The notes: generated by a model not told the origin, from the letters alone. 64,000 nucleotides of DNA from an uncultured Duncaniella sp. (GCA_910578515.1 CAJTQR010000003.1:248001-312000); one strand, 5' to 3'. Shown: positions 1 to 9,869, counted from the stretch's first letter. Numbers and translations: made by a program.

Positions 1-1970
1 TCGGCTGTAAGTCCCTGCATGCCGGCAAATTCAGCAAGCAGACCCAACGACTTGATGGTGTAGGCGGTGGCTATGAGGCTTCCGTCTGTCTGTCGCGCGG
101 GGTCCTCGCTATGTATCAGCTCAAGTTTTTCGGGTGGCATGCACCAATCTCCATATTTATCCTTTGTGATTACACCATCTCGGCTATATTCCGCTATGAT
201 ATGGCGCATCCAACGGGCTATGGCAGGATAATTCTCACGGATAGGGGCATCGTTGCCATACTGGCGGTAAAGCATCTCGCAGATGAACGGGAGTGCCGCG
301 GGCCAGCTTACATCATCGGTATAATAGTTCCAGAATGAAGGTGCCACGTCGGGGATGGCTCCATCCTCGCGTTGCGATTCGCGGATGTCGCGCATCCACT
401 TGGTGTAGAGGCGTTCGTTGCCAAACATGTAGCTCTCGCCCAATGCTCCGGCTGTCCGGTCGCCGAGCCATGGCTGACGCTCGTTTCGTTGAGGACAGTC
501 TACGGGCATCCCTTTGTAGTTGGAGCTTACTCCCCAGTAGGCATTGCGCATCACACGGTTGAGGGTGGTGTCTGAGCATTCAAACCTTCCGGTCACCTCC
601 ATGGGGTCGGATACAGCCTGTGCCTCTATTTCAAATCCTTCAGTCGGGATATTCATTCCCTCTATTTCCACGAAGCGGAATCCATGATATACGTATGACG
701 GATGCCATGCGCTGCTTTCTGTCCCGGAACAGATATATGTGTCGGTCGAGAGCGCGTCACGCAGATTGGCGGTGTAGAGTGTTCCCTCAGGAGTGAGTTT
801 TTCGGCATAGCGTATCCGTATAGTGTCGCCCGCCTCCCCTTTGGGGATGAAACTTACCCATCCAGCCATGTTCTGTCCGAAGTCAACCACGGTTTTGCCG
901 TTGCAAGTCATTAACGCTGCCGGTTTCACCTTTTCAACCACTTTCATCGGTGGAGTCATCTGTGCGCGGAGTGTGCCGGTGGGTATATCTGTGCGTTCTG
1001 CTTTGAGCCATGCGCTATCATCGTAGCCCGGCAGAGTCCAGTCGCCGAGTGTCATGCGTGCGTCATATTCCTCACCGTCATATTCATTATTGCTCCGCAC
1101 GGGTCCGGAGGCAGTGACTTTCCAAGTCTCATCAGTGGTGAGGCGCTGTGTGGTGCCGTCCTCATACTCTACAATTATGTTAAGGCGGCATTTAGGCATA
1201 CCGAACACCGGAATTTTGTAAGGCTTGTTCTGTCGCATCGGGAAATAGCGCCCGTTGCCAAGTTCCACACCCACGGCTGTTTTTGGCGCCATGAGTGGGG
1301 TGACGTCATAAGCGTTGTAGTACACGGTGTGACGATAGTCGGATGGCGCGGGTTTAAGATATTCCTCTGCAGCGACCTCTGTGCCATTGATAAAGAGACG
1401 GTATAGTCCGAGTCCGGAGATGTAGGCGGTGGCGCGCTTTACAGGCTGGTCTTTCAGCTGAAACTCTTTGCGGAGGTTGCGTGAGGCAAGCCGGGTGCGT
1501 AGCCCTCGGTTTTCACCAGGCATAAGCCGCTCCAATCCTATCCATCTACCACCCCAGCGATTCTCGCTGTTCAGACCTACTGTGAAGTGCTGCGGTTCGC
1601 TCCATCCCGAGCGTTCACGGTTAGTTTCGACTTTAACTTTCCAGTAGGCTTTGGTGTTGCTCTTCAGCTGTTTGCCGCCGTAAGGAATCCATAGTTGTGC
1701 ATCGCTTGTCACGTTGCCTGAGTCCCAGAGGTCACCCTGTTCAGCGGCTAATTTCTCGGGGGTTGAAGCCACAAGTATACGGTAGCGCGTCTGTACCACG
1801 TCATTCTTATCGGATACAGTCTGCCATGAAAATCTTGGTGTTGAGGTGTCAATCCCAACCGGATTCTCCAAACCCTCGGTAAGTGGGTTTACAACAGTAG
1901 TTTTGGCTGAAGTAAGGACTGGAGCCACTATAGTAATAAGTGCGGCACACCATAGCTTATACTTTCTCAT
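1..1970 (-). CDS. Alpha-L-rhamnosidase, GH78 (3' end outside window)
   Basis: Read on the minus strand from ATG at 1970, an uninterrupted frame runs to the window edge (about 656 codons). It begins with a short hydrophobic signal-like N-terminus (MRKYKLWCAALITIVAP), so the enzyme is probably exported. An N-terminal beta-sandwich region is followed by the GH78 active-site motif DCPQRNERQPWLGD near residue 490, whose acidic residues fit the family's catalytic acids. GH78 enzymes release terminal L-rhamnose from plant or bacterial glycans. The C-terminal part of the barrel is missing only because the window stops. It lies 76 bases downstream of the GH2 gene in the same direction, so the two probably form a glycan-degradation operon. 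Family assignment is firm; the substrate is not known. Confidence 0.88.
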   Translation of the reverse strand, partial: MRKYKLWCAALITIVAPVLTSAKTTVVNPLTEGLENPVGIDTSTPRFSWQTVSDKNDVVQTRYRILVASTPEKLAAEQGDLWDSGNVTSDAQLWIPYGGKQLKSNTKAYWKVKVETNRERSGWSEPQHFTVGLNSENRWGGRWIGLERLMPGENRGLRTRLASRNLRKEFQLKDQPVKRATAYISGLGLYRLFINGTEVAAEEYLKPAPSDYRHTVYYNAYDVTPLMAPKTAVGVELGNGRYFPMRQNKPYKIPVFGMPKCRLNIIVEYEDGTTQRLTTDETWKVTASGPVRSNNEYDGEEYDARMTLGDWTLPGYDDSAWLKAERTDIPTGTLRAQMTPPMKVVEKVKPAALMTCNGKTVVDFGQNMAGWVSFIPKGEAGDTIRIRYAEKLTPEGTLYTANLRDALSTDTYICSGTESSAWHPSYVYHGFRFVEIEGMNIPTEGFEIEAQAVSDPMEVTGRFECSDTTLNRVMRNAYWGVSSNYKGMPVDCPQRNERQPWLGDRTAGALGESYMFGNERLYTKWMRDIRESQREDGAIPDVAPSFWNYYTDDVSWPAALPFICEMLYRQYGNDAPIRENYPAIARWMRHIIAEYSRDGVITKDKYGDWCMPPEKLELIHSEDPARQTDGSLIATAYTIKSLGLLAEFAGMQGLTA

Positions 1971-2046
1971 GTTAGTTTCAAGATTGCAATATTTCATACG
2001 AAACGGATTAATAGGTTGTTTCAACTATCTATCAGATATGGTATGA

Positions 2047-4050
2047 TTATTTTGTTATTATAAACGAATCGGATGCATTCCGCGTGCGGACTTCAATGAT
2101 GTTGTCTCCATGGATAAGCGGTACATCCTTCCATAGAAGAATCTTTATATCATCGGGTGAAGCTTTGCACACTACTTTGCCGTTAAGCCTTAGCTCTGCG
2201 TCTCCATCATTGGAGAATGCGGTTATATCCACATGGTTTGAAGTGTGAGGTGCTCGTTTATTGGCAATGTGGATAAACGGCTTGGATTTATTCCAGTTTG
2301 CTTTATAAAAGTAAAATGCATCCTTCTTGGTTTTTCTATCGTATGTTACCAATCCCTTGTCGTTTCGTCCGGGAGTATCACCCTCATTGCGTGAGGCTGC
2401 GCAGAAGTCAAACATACACCAGATAAAGTTGCACCATAGATAATCTCGTTGAGATAATTCGCGGTATGTCTCTATGTGATAATATGTCTGCCAGTTTTCA
2501 GGATGCCATCTACCCCACGGCATTGGTCTTTCTAAGGTGTCACATTGATGCATGACACTTGCTCCGGCTCCGTATTCGCTTATACCTATTATTCGTTCAG
2601 GATGTGTTTTATGTTCATTATCAAGCCATTCTCCCATTTGTGATGGGTCTCCGTCATACCATCCGAAATACTTGTTGAATGCTATGAGGTCGGTGAAGCC
2701 GTTGAAATCGTCATTTTGATTGCTTGCTCCCATTGTTAGTCTTGTTGGGTCAAGATTATGCGCAAGGCTGTCGAGAGTCAGCACCATCTGTGACGGTCTA
2801 TCAAGCCATCCGGAATTTATCTCGTTGAACAGTCCCCATGACACTATGGAGGGATGATTGTAATATTGCATAATCATCTCTGTCAGTTGCTGTTTGAGAT
2901 TATCCTGATATATTGGGTTATTGACATGCACATTGACAAATGGTATCTCTATCCAAGCTAATAATCCGTTTCTATCCATCATCTCTACAAAATCTTTTGA
3001 TTGTGGATAGTGGCTCATTCTCACAGCATTGCATCCCATTTCATTTATGATGGATATATCTTCGGAATGATTCTCAATACTAAGGGCCGAGGCACGTTCT
3101 GCCGTATCCTCATGACGGTTTACACCATTGAGCCTCAGTGGATTACCATTTAACCGAAAGCCGTTCCGGCTGTCAGCATCGAAGTATCTCAATCCGACGG
3201 GTATCTCTCTGCGGTCAATTTCTTTGCCATCTTTGCTTAGGATGACTTTGCCGGTATACATGAAAGGATTCTCTTTGCCATTCCATAATATTGGCTTTTC
3301 GACCGTTAAAGGTAGCTTGATTTCTTTCACACCTGAATAGATAGTGGTGCTGTTATTGCAGATTAGTTTCTCTCCATCTGAGATACTTACCTCTATTTTG
3401 CATCCGGCTGTCAGTGATGGGTTGGAGGCGGAAATAATTGTACGGACTTCAAGCTCAGCTCTATCCTTAGTCACATTTTTTTGACTGAAGAATACTCCAT
3501 CCGAGGCATAATAATCGTGGGCGATGCTCACAGGTCCAGTCACTATCAGCTCCGCACCCCGCGTTAGCCCTCCATAGATATTGAAATCACCGCATATCGG
3601 AGCTATATCGAAAGTCGGGGCATTGTTGACCCGTATTTCAAGTCTACTTTCTTTTCCGGGAGTGAGATAATCAGTGAGTTCAGTTACAAATGCCGTGTAG
3701 CCTCCGCTATGTTTGTCAATAAAATGATTATCAACAAAAACATCTGCCACGCTTTGGGCTGCATTGACCTTTAGGAAAATTCTGTTGTCACCTTTCTTTA
3801 AATCTCCGGGAAGTTGGTGTATGTAAGTGCCTAATCCGCGGAAATACTCTTTGTTCCCATATAGCGCATCCTCGCGGTTCCAGGTATGAGGTAGGCAGAT
3901 ATCGGTTATTTCATGGTCGGGCGCTTGGAATCCTTTGTGAAATTTCCAACCTTGGTTTAGCGGTAATACTTCTGCAAAGGCTCCTGCGGGAACTGACACA
4001 ACCGTGCACAATAGTATTAACGACAAAACAATGTTTTGTAATCGGGACAT
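2047..4050 (-). CDS. Glycoside hydrolase family 2, beta-galactosidase-like
   Basis: A secreted or periplasmic retaining glycosidase of about 667 residues. The start at 4050 (MSRLQNIVLSLILLC) gives a clean signal peptide; a further upstream ATG at 4086 would place a poor extension before it. Jelly-roll sugar-binding and Ig-like domains occupy roughly residues 20-290 and a TIM barrel follows. The acid/base Glu is in SWGLFNEINSGW (about residue 410) and the nucleophile Glu in IGISEYGAGAS (about 492), both typical of GH2. Substrate could be a beta-galactoside, beta-glucuronide or beta-mannoside; the sequence does not decide. It is followed by the GH78 gene and preceded by a good promoter at 4098-4130. 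Confidence 0.88.
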   Translation of the reverse strand: MSRLQNIVLSLILLCTVVSVPAGAFAEVLPLNQGWKFHKGFQAPDHEITDICLPHTWNREDALYGNKEYFRGLGTYIHQLPGDLKKGDNRIFLKVNAAQSVADVFVDNHFIDKHSGGYTAFVTELTDYLTPGKESRLEIRVNNAPTFDIAPICGDFNIYGGLTRGAELIVTGPVSIAHDYYASDGVFFSQKNVTKDRAELEVRTIISASNPSLTAGCKIEVSISDGEKLICNNSTTIYSGVKEIKLPLTVEKPILWNGKENPFMYTGKVILSKDGKEIDRREIPVGLRYFDADSRNGFRLNGNPLRLNGVNRHEDTAERASALSIENHSEDISIINEMGCNAVRMSHYPQSKDFVEMMDRNGLLAWIEIPFVNVHVNNPIYQDNLKQQLTEMIMQYYNHPSIVSWGLFNEINSGWLDRPSQMVLTLDSLAHNLDPTRLTMGASNQNDDFNGFTDLIAFNKYFGWYDGDPSQMGEWLDNEHKTHPERIIGISEYGAGASVMHQCDTLERPMPWGRWHPENWQTYYHIETYRELSQRDYLWCNFIWCMFDFCAASRNEGDTPGRNDKGLVTYDRKTKKDAFYFYKANWNKSKPFIHIANKRAPHTSNHVDITAFSNDGDAELRLNGKVVCKASPDDIKILLWKDVPLIHGDNIIEVRTRNASDSFIITK

Positions 4051-4097
4051 ACGGTGGTATAGATTTAGGGTAAGTAGTGAGAGCAATGGTTATTTTT

Positions 4098-4130
4098 GCA
4101 AAGATAGCTATTTCCCGTTTATTACACAAA
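4098..4130 (-). promoter_or_regulatory. Bacteroidales-type promoter for the GH2-GH78 pair
   Basis: On the minus strand TATCTTTGC (4098-4106) is preceded, after 20 bases, by TTTG (4127-4130). This matches the Bacteroidetes sigma factor consensus (-33 TTTG, -7 TAnnTTTG). The predicted transcription start is about 40 bases upstream of the GH2 ATG. Confidence 0.7.
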
Positions 4131-4212
4131 AACGGGCAAGCCACTGCCGGTAGAGAGCGAGTGACTTGCCTGTATCAGGGATTGCCCGTATGGAAGCTAT
4201 GGAAATGTGCCG

Positions 4213-5565
4213 TTATTTCCCGGTCTCAATCAGTTGCAGGGTGCGGTCTAAAGCCTGCTCCTCTGCTACCTTTATGTCGGGGATGGTGCCATGAATCGGG
4301 TCGCCATCTTTGGCACCGTAGTGATAGAACACTTTCCAAGGTAGGTAGATGGAATACTTTGAATTGGGTAATGTCTCCGTTATGACATCGCCAACGCAGA
4401 TGTTTACACCGCCTGTCTCCTCGCCGATTACAGTCCCGGGCACGAATTTCCAATAAGCCCATGCGAAGTTTGAGGCTGAGGAGAATGTTCCCGGACCAGT
4501 GAGCAGATATGTCTTGCCTGGAAAACGGTACTTAGCCTCGTATGGTAAGTTCATTTCCAGCTCATCCTGTTCCATATAATTGTATATTGAGTCTACCTTA
4601 TATGGCAAATCCATTATACCTTTATATTTGTCCATGATTTTTTGTGACATCTTTATCTTAGAACCTCCGAAGCCTGAGAACTCTCTGTCGGTCAGATAGC
4701 GGCACACTTCATCGCCTGCATTTGAATTGCCTCCTCCGTTGTTGCGTACATCGATGATGAGATGAGCCACATTCTTATCTTTGGCTTCCTTGAACATTTT
4801 ACGAAGGAAATAGGAAAATTCTCTGTCCCACGTGCATGATTTGAATGAGAAAAGCATTACCGAGTCATTAAGCATCTGATATTCATATGGTTTATACTTC
4901 TTTTTTGGCGCAGAAGGACATTCCTTAAGTGGTAAACTATTGAAGGTTACAGTCCTCTTTTTACCCTTATCGGAAAGTTCTACCTTAAAGGTCTGAGTGT
5001 CCGGATTCTCGCACCATAACATATAATCCATTATTTCTGAGAGCTCCTTGCAGCCGAAGGCATCTGTCTCCCATGAAGTGTGTTTAAGAAATTTATCCAC
5101 GAGTGCCTGGGCTTTCTGCCCGTTCACTGACAGGATTTCCTCTCCCTGTTTCACCGGTATATCTCCTACCGTGGTGTCAAAAGTTATTATTATCTTATGG
5201 CTTCCGGGTTCTATTTTTATTATATTGGCTAAAGGAAAGACTTTGTCGGCGCCGATGATATTATAAGCAGTGGATACTCCCAAGTGCCCTTGCCGGAACA
5301 TTCCGACAAGACGTGATATGGTGAGGTACATTTGTCGGGGAGTGATACTGTCGGTGGTAAACGATGATTTTGCATCCGCAACCGCCTTGTAAAAGACCTC
5401 TTTATCAAGTTGGGAATAAGGTTCAACCTCGACTTCCTCGATTAACGCCACGAGCGAATCCAAATCGGCAATGGCAGCCTCGCGCGACACTGTGACCGGC
5501 TTCTCCCTATTTGCGCCACAGAGAGCAACCGGAAGCAGAAGTAATAGAAATAGCAATTTCCTCAT
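4213..5565 (-). CDS. S41 family peptidase (C-terminal processing protease-like)
   Basis: About 450 residues, exported through a Sec signal peptide (MRKLLFLLLLLPVALCG). The start at 5565 was chosen because it begins directly at the signal peptide; an upstream ATG at 5673 would add a 36-residue extension that looks non-coding. A central PDZ-like region is followed by the S41 catalytic half: IIDVRNNGGGNSNAGDEV, then LTGPGTFSSASNFAWA, which holds the nucleophilic Ser, then GEETGG. S41 enzymes are serine proteases acting on periplasmic or surface proteins. The target is unknown. No obvious functional link to the neighbouring hydrolases beyond orientation. Confidence 0.85.
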   Translation of the reverse strand: MRKLLFLLLLLPVALCGANREKPVTVSREAAIADLDSLVALIEEVEVEPYSQLDKEVFYKAVADAKSSFTTDSITPRQMYLTISRLVGMFRQGHLGVSTAYNIIGADKVFPLANIIKIEPGSHKIIITFDTTVGDIPVKQGEEILSVNGQKAQALVDKFLKHTSWETDAFGCKELSEIMDYMLWCENPDTQTFKVELSDKGKKRTVTFNSLPLKECPSAPKKKYKPYEYQMLNDSVMLFSFKSCTWDREFSYFLRKMFKEAKDKNVAHLIIDVRNNGGGNSNAGDEVCRYLTDREFSGFGGSKIKMSQKIMDKYKGIMDLPYKVDSIYNYMEQDELEMNLPYEAKYRFPGKTYLLTGPGTFSSASNFAWAYWKFVPGTVIGEETGGVNICVGDVITETLPNSKYSIYLPWKVFYHYGAKDGDPIHGTIPDIKVAEEQALDRTLQLIETGK

Positions 5566-5770
5566 AATATATTGTATGATAATTATTGATGGTATGTGAT
5601 GAATGGGGATAGTGACATATATCTTGTCCCTATCTAATAGACGGAAAAAATGCGTAAAAGTTACACGTTTCAAATTATATTTTGCTTCTTTTTAAGATGG
5701 ATAGTTAGGTTGTCAGTGAATCTCCCTTGGCGGTGCGAATGACATACCCTCAGTTTGGATATAAAAAAAT

Positions 5771-5800
5771 CATAGTGTCCGGTTTTATCCGGACACTATG
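5771..5800 (-). terminator. Intrinsic terminator of pckA
   Basis: A perfect 12-bp stem (5771-5782 with 5789-5800, arm CATAGTGTCCGG) closes a six-base loop. On the minus strand it is followed by a seven-T tract. It sits about 30 bases after the pckA stop codon. Confidence 0.9.
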
Positions 5801-5831
5801 ACATATAGAGTGAAAATATTAATCGCAGAGA

Positions 5832-7436
5832 TTATTTTTCAACGTGAGGACCAGCAGCTACGAGAGCTTTACCGGCTTCGTGACCTTCAAACTTCTTGAA
5901 GTTGTTGATGAACATTTCAGCGAGCTTGTCAGCCTTGACAGTCCATTCTTCAGGATTAGCGTAAGTGTCACGCGGGTCGAGAATTTTGGGGTCTACGCCG
6001 GGAAGTTCGGTAGGAATAGTGAAGTCGAAGATGGGGAGCTGCTTGGTAGGAGCGTTGAGGATAGCGCCGTCGAGGATAGCGTCGATGATACCGCGGGTGT
6101 CACGGATAGAGATACGCTTGCCTGAACCGTTCCAGCCAGTATTTACGAGATATGCCTTAGCACCGCTCTTTTCCATACGCTTAACGAGTTCTTCAGCATA
6201 CTTGGTGGGGTGGAGCGAAAGGAACGCTGCGCCGAAGCAAGCTGAGAATGTAGGAGTAGGCTCAGTAATACCACGTTCAGTACCTGCGAGCTTGCTGGTG
6301 AAGCCTGAAAGGAAGTAGTACTTGGTCTGCTCGGGAGTAAGGATAGAAACGGGAGGAAGCACACCGAATGCGTCAGCTGAAAGGAAAATCACATTCTTAG
6401 CGGCGGGACCGCGGCTGGGAACGATGATGTTCTTGATGTGGTTGATGGGGTAGCTTACGCGGGTATTTTCAGTAACGCTCTTGTCGGTGAAGTCGATTTT
6501 GCCTTCAGCGTCAACAGTAACGTTCTCAAGAAGAGCGTCACGGGTGATAGCGTTGTAGATATCGGGTTCGCTTTCCTTGTCAAGGTTGATAACCTTAGCG
6601 TAGCAACCACCTTCGTAGTTGAACACGCCGTTGTCATCCCAACCGTGTTCGTCGTCACCGATAAGGAGACGTTTGGGGTCAGTTGAGAGGGTAGTCTTAC
6701 CTGTACCTGAAAGACCGAAGAAGATAGCGGTGTTTTCACCCTGCTTGTCAGTGTTAGCTGAGCAGTGCATTGAAGCGATGCCGCGGAGAGGGTTGTAGTA
6801 GTTCATGATTGAGAACATACCCTTCTTCATTTCACCACCGTACCAAGTGTTGATGATGAGCTGCATGCGTTCGGTGAGGTTGAAAGCCACGCAAGTTTCG
6901 GAGTTGATGCCGAGTTCTTTCCAGTTTTCAACTTTAGCCTTAGATGCGTTGAGCACAACGAAGTCGGGAGTGAAGTTCTTAAGCTCCTCTTCAGTAGGAC
7001 GGATGAACATGTTGGTCACGAAGTGAGCCTGCCATGCAACTTCCATCACGAAACGAACAGCAAGACGGGTGTCGGGGTTGGTGCCGCAGAATGCGTCAAC
7101 AACGTAGAGAGTCTTGTCTGAGAGTTCCTTGTCGGCGATAGCCTTGAGGGCTTTCCAGGTTTCGGGAGTGATAGCCTTGTTGTCGTTCTTGTATTCGTCA
7201 GTTGTCCACCAGATTGAATTTGCGCTGGTATCGTCCTTAACGAAGAATTTGTCCTTGGGAGAACGGCCGGTATAGATACCGGTCATCACGTTCACTGCAC
7301 CGAGTTCGGTTACCTGACCCTTTTCGTAGCCTGTGAGCTCGGGGTTGGTTTCGTCGATAAAGAGCTGGTCGTAGCTGGGGTTATGAATCACCTTTGCACC
7401 GGTGATGCCATACTGGGATAAATCAATTGTACTCAT
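5832..7436 (-). CDS. pckA: Phosphoenolpyruvate carboxykinase (ATP)
   Basis: 534 residues, the normal length for the ATP-dependent enzyme. It interconverts oxaloacetate + ATP and PEP + CO2 + ADP in the cytoplasm. In gut Bacteroidales it commonly works in the carboxylating direction on the route to succinate. Visible motifs are RSPKDKF (substrate binding, about residue 60), the PEPCK-specific P-loop [14 protein letters not shown] (about 240) and the metal-binding [10 protein letters not shown] just after it. The start at 7436 gives [10 protein letters not shown], typical of the family. It is a single-gene unit with its own promoter (7565-7573) and terminator (5771-5800). Identification is very secure. 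Confidence 0.97.
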   Translation of the reverse strand: MSTIDLSQYGITGAKVIHNPSYDQLFIDETNPELTGYEKGQVTELGAVNVMTGIYTGRSPKDKFFVKDDTSANSIWWTTDEYKNDNKAITPETWKALKAIADKELSDKTLYVVDAFCGTNPDTRLAVRFVMEVAWQAHFVTNMFIRPTEEELKNFTPDFVVLNASKAKVENWKELGINSETCVAFNLTERMQLIINTWYGGEMKKGMFSIMNYYNPLRGIASMHCSANTDKQGENTAIFFGLSGTGKTTLSTDPKRLLIGDDEHGWDDNGVFNYEGGCYAKVINLDKESEPDIYNAITRDALLENVTVDAEGKIDFTDKSVTENTRVSYPINHIKNIIVPSRGPAAKNVIFLSADAFGVLPPVSILTPEQTKYYFLSGFTSKLAGTERGITEPTPTFSACFGAAFLSLHPTKYAEELVKRMEKSGAKAYLVNTGWNGSGKRISIRDTRGIIDAILDGAILNAPTKQLPIFDFTIPTELPGVDPKILDPRDTYANPEEWTVKADKLAEMFINNFKKFEGHEAGKALVAAGPHVEK

Positions 7437-7564
7437 CGTTAAAATTAAGAGTTTTTGATATGAAGTTTATAATTTATTGTAATCTACAATCTTAAATACC
7501 TATTCTGGTGACCGGATATGCAGCCACGAGTAGCGGTCATTCGTTATGTTCCACTTATTCGACT

Positions 7565-7573
7565 GCAAAGTTA
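7565..7573 (-). promoter_or_regulatory. Putative pckA promoter (-7 box)
   Basis: TAACTTTGC on the minus strand matches the Bacteroidetes -7 consensus exactly. Transcription would start near 7558 and leave a leader of about 120 bases before the pckA ATG. The -33 box is weak (TTTA rather than TTTG). The leader itself shows no clear hairpin. Confidence 0.6.
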
Positions 7574-7784
7574 ATGACTTTTTTCGGTATAAACTTATAA
7601 GATTAAAGAAATTTTTCCGTATTAATTATTTTTAAATAATTTTGGTAAAAAAGGAATATTCTCAGGTAAATATCACTTCATATTACACAACTAACTCCCC
7701 CTTTACATTGTTTTATACGTGAAAGATAATTTGTCTTTTTTAATACTTTTACTGTATTAATTAACTGATTTTTCTCGCATATTC

Positions 7785-7817
7785 TTTTGAGAATCAATAA
7801 AAGATTACTATCTTTGC
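7785..7817 (+). promoter_or_regulatory. Strong promoter reading into a gene-free structured region
   Basis: TTTG ending at 7789, 19 bases, then TATCTTTGC at 7809-7817 is a near-perfect Bacteroidetes promoter. The next protein gene starts 400 bases downstream, which suggests that the transcript itself, or a long leader, is the product. Confidence 0.75.
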
Positions 7818-7823
7818 ACCAGT

Positions 7824-8085
7824 CACCGTTTGGCTGTCGCAGTGGCATTGCCTGAATGATTTGATTTGTAAGGGCAATAGCGTAAAGTTTTGTTTGTCAG
7901 CCGCAGATGTTCCCTCTGTCTGGAAACCGCCAACTTCCTTCAGTCCACGGGGAAAAATAAGAAAAAGAAATTAGTTATATGCTCGAAATACGGGCTGGAC
8001 TTTTTTTATACTTGTTCCGTGGAAAAGGCGCTTGGCGGTGCCACAGACTGAGAACGAAGATAAAGGGTTCAGCCCTATTTTTGTA
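7824..8085 (+). ncRNA. Candidate structured small RNA, family not assigned (6S-like rod possible)
   Basis: Transcribed from the promoter at 7785-7817. It contains a 5' hairpin domain (GGCTG 7832-7836 with CAGCC 7898-7902; ATTGCC 7847-7852 with GGCAAT 7873-7878). A long interrupted rod follows: CTCTGTCTG 7914-7922 with CAGACTGAG 8044-8052 (one mismatch), CCGCCAA 7927-7933 with TTGGCGG 8032-8038, and CCACGG 7945-7950 with CCGTGG 8017-8022. A rod with a large internal bubble recalls 6S RNA. There are two possible 3' ends: a T7 tract at 8001-8007, preceded by a competing AGTCCA/TGGACT pairing, or the AGGG/CCCT hairpin with T5 at 8064-8082. tmRNA, RNase P and SRP signatures are absent. The exact family is not established. 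Confidence 0.5.
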
Positions 8086-8218
8086 CCGCCGTCCTATGTC
8101 AAAAGCCTAAATGATTCACTTCGGCAATACAAAACCTATGGACACTCCCGCTTTAACAATCACTTAACAGAGATTACACTATAGTAGTCGCATATTTATA
8201 TATTAACAACTATACTAC

Positions 8219-8431
8219 ATGACGACGATATTCATCGGCAGGCTAATTCAGGAAGAGCTCAAGACGCAGCAGAAATCTGTAGTTTGGCTCTCAAATGAGC
8301 TTGGGTGCAACCGCACTAATATATATAAGATATTCAATCGCAGGAGCATCGACGCTGAGTTGCTCCTACGCATCTCTATAGCTCTTAACCGCAATTTCTT
8401 CGAACCTTACATATCTAGACTGCCATCCTGA
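8219..8431 (+). CDS. Small helix-turn-helix (XRE-like) DNA-binding protein
   Basis: 70 residues forming little more than one HTH domain: a first helix (GRLIQEELKTQQ), then SVVWLSNELGCNRTNIYKIF as the helix-turn-helix, followed by an SIDAELLLRISIALN helix. This is the layout of lambda-repressor-like domains. Proteins of this size are common orphan regulators in Bacteroidales; the target is unknown. It lies downstream of the structured RNA region at 7824-8085 and may share its transcript, in which case that region would be a long 5' leader. A hairpin follows at 8640-8674. Confidence 0.7.
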   Translation: MTTIFIGRLIQEELKTQQKSVVWLSNELGCNRTNIYKIFNRRSIDAELLLRISIALNRNFFEPYISRLPS

Positions 8432-8639
8432 CAGTAATCATTCTCCACTCCCCTCAGCAAAGGGCAGTCTATGTGACAGGTGCCATCACGTCATTACGTT
8501 GAAGCATTTGTCTCAAACACCATGAACAGCTTTTGGGCTGATTGATTCTCTCTCCTCACCCAAAAGCATTTTCCGCGTAATCATTACGGGATTACGCGCA
8601 TACTACTTCAAGCCAATCAATTATTTCATTCAATAGTGG

Positions 8640-8674
8640 GCGGTGGCTATCCGGAAATCCCGGATAGCCACCGC
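8640..8674. terminator. Terminator-like hairpin between convergent genes
   Basis: A perfect 15-bp GC-rich stem (8640-8654 with 8660-8674) with a five-base loop lies between the HTH gene (plus) and rlmN (minus). The plus-strand trailer ATTTGTTTGT is moderately T-rich. It may serve both genes. The rest of the 8432-8716 gap shows nothing recognisable. Confidence 0.65.
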
Positions 8675-8716
8675 ATTTGTTTGTCTGAATAAGAATATAG
8701 GAATGAGTAGACTCTC

Positions 8717-9790
8717 TTAGTTTGCGCTTTCTTTGCCGCTGAGCATGCCGCAGGCAGCTTCGATATCCTCCCCACGCGATGCCCGGATGGTGGCTATGAC
8801 GCCGCGTGAGTTGAGACGGTCACGGAATGCCTCCATGGTGTGGAGGTCGGAGGTGATATGTTCAAAACCGGGTATAGCGTGAAAACGTATCAGGTTTACA
8901 CGACACTCCACTCCTTTGAGAAGGTTGGCAAGCGCATCGGCATGGCGGAAATCGTCGTTGACTCCTCGCCACATTATATATTCGGCCGATAGACGACGCT
9001 GATGTGCGAAGTCGTAATCCTTGAGCTCGGCTATGACCTTGCGGATTGGGAATGCGCGCTCAACCGGCATCAGACCCTCGCGCTCATTCTCAAAAGGTGA
9101 GTGCACACTGATGGCAACATGTACTTTTGTTTCGTTGAGCAGTCGGCGCAGTCCGTCGAGTTTTCCGATTGAGGATACGGTGATGCGTTTGGGGCTCCAT
9201 GCCAGTCCCCATTTGGCGGTGAGTATATCGATAGCTTTGAGTACCTCATCCACATTGTCCATCGGTTCTCCCATACCCATGAACACAAGGTTTGTGAGCT
9301 TTTCGCTCTCGGGTATTGAGAAAATCTGGTTGAGGATTCCGGCTGCGGTCAGGCTGCCGTGGAATCCCTGCATACCCGTCATGCAGAAGCGGCATCCCAT
9401 CTTGCACCCCGCCTGTGATGATACGCAGAGTGTGGCGCGTTCCTTGTCTGGGATATATACCGCTTCGATATCACGTCCGCCTTTCCCTCCCGACAGGAAG
9501 TCGAAATCATCACCTCGGGTTGCGAAAAGGTATTTCACGGTGCCATCGGTGGAGCGGGCGGCATCCTTAGGCGCCACACGTCCCACTGTGTAGTTTTCGT
9601 TTAGATATTCGCGTGCCCCTTTTGACAGGTCGGTCATATCGTCTATGGAGGTGACACGTTTCTCGTACAGCCAGCGAGCCATCTGCTTGGCGGCGAAGGG
9701 ACGGAGCCCGGCTTCCTCAGCCACGCTTTTAAGTTCCTCAAGGGTCATTCCTAACAGTGGCTTGCGCGAGTCGTTATATTTTTTATTCAT
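8717..9790 (-). CDS. rlmN: 23S rRNA (adenine2503-C2)-methyltransferase, radical SAM
   Basis: 357 residues. RlmN methylates A2503 of 23S rRNA (and A37 of some tRNAs) by a radical SAM mechanism that uses a methylated cysteine. The iron-sulfur motif CKMGCRFC is at about residues 128-135, preceded by CVSSQAG. The conserved LVFMGMGEPMDNVDEV and the terminal RASRGEDIEAACGML, which carries the second catalytic Cys, are present. The length is standard. It has its own promoter at 9837-9869. Distinguished from Cfr by overall RlmN-like sequence and chromosomal context. Confidence 0.95.
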   Translation of the reverse strand: MNKKYNDSRKPLLGMTLEELKSVAEEAGLRPFAAKQMARWLYEKRVTSIDDMTDLSKGAREYLNENYTVGRVAPKDAARSTDGTVKYLFATRGDDFDFLSGGKGGRDIEAVYIPDKERATLCVSSQAGCKMGCRFCMTGMQGFHGSLTAAGILNQIFSIPESEKLTNLVFMGMGEPMDNVDEVLKAIDILTAKWGLAWSPKRITVSSIGKLDGLRRLLNETKVHVAISVHSPFENEREGLMPVERAFPIRKVIAELKDYDFAHQRRLSAEYIMWRGVNDDFRHADALANLLKGVECRVNLIRFHAIPGFEHITSDLHTMEAFRDRLNSRGVIATIRASRGEDIEAACGMLSGKESAN

Positions 9791-9836
9791 AGTGTATATT
9801 CCAGTGAGAAGTTAGTGGGGAGATTATTAATTGACT

Positions 9837-9869
9837 GCAAAAGTACACCATTCGCGGCTGATTAACAAA
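9837..9869 (-). promoter_or_regulatory. Promoter of rlmN
   Basis: On the minus strand TTTG (9866-9869), 20 bases, then TACTTTTGC (9837-9845). Transcription would start about 40 bases before the rlmN ATG. Confidence 0.7.

Noticed and set aside
4131..4200. Terminator after the S41 peptidase gene
   Set aside because: An 8-base inverted repeat (ACGGGCAA with TTGCCCGT) exists, but the arms are over 40 bases apart and no T-tract follows on the minus strand.
4077..4385. Plus-strand ORF opposite the S41 gene
   Set aside because: Shadow of the coding strand; no family resemblance and no promoter.
7824..8085. tmRNA, RNase P RNA or SRP RNA
   Set aside because: The tag-peptide frame, the conserved P4 sequences and the SRP tetraloop region were not found.
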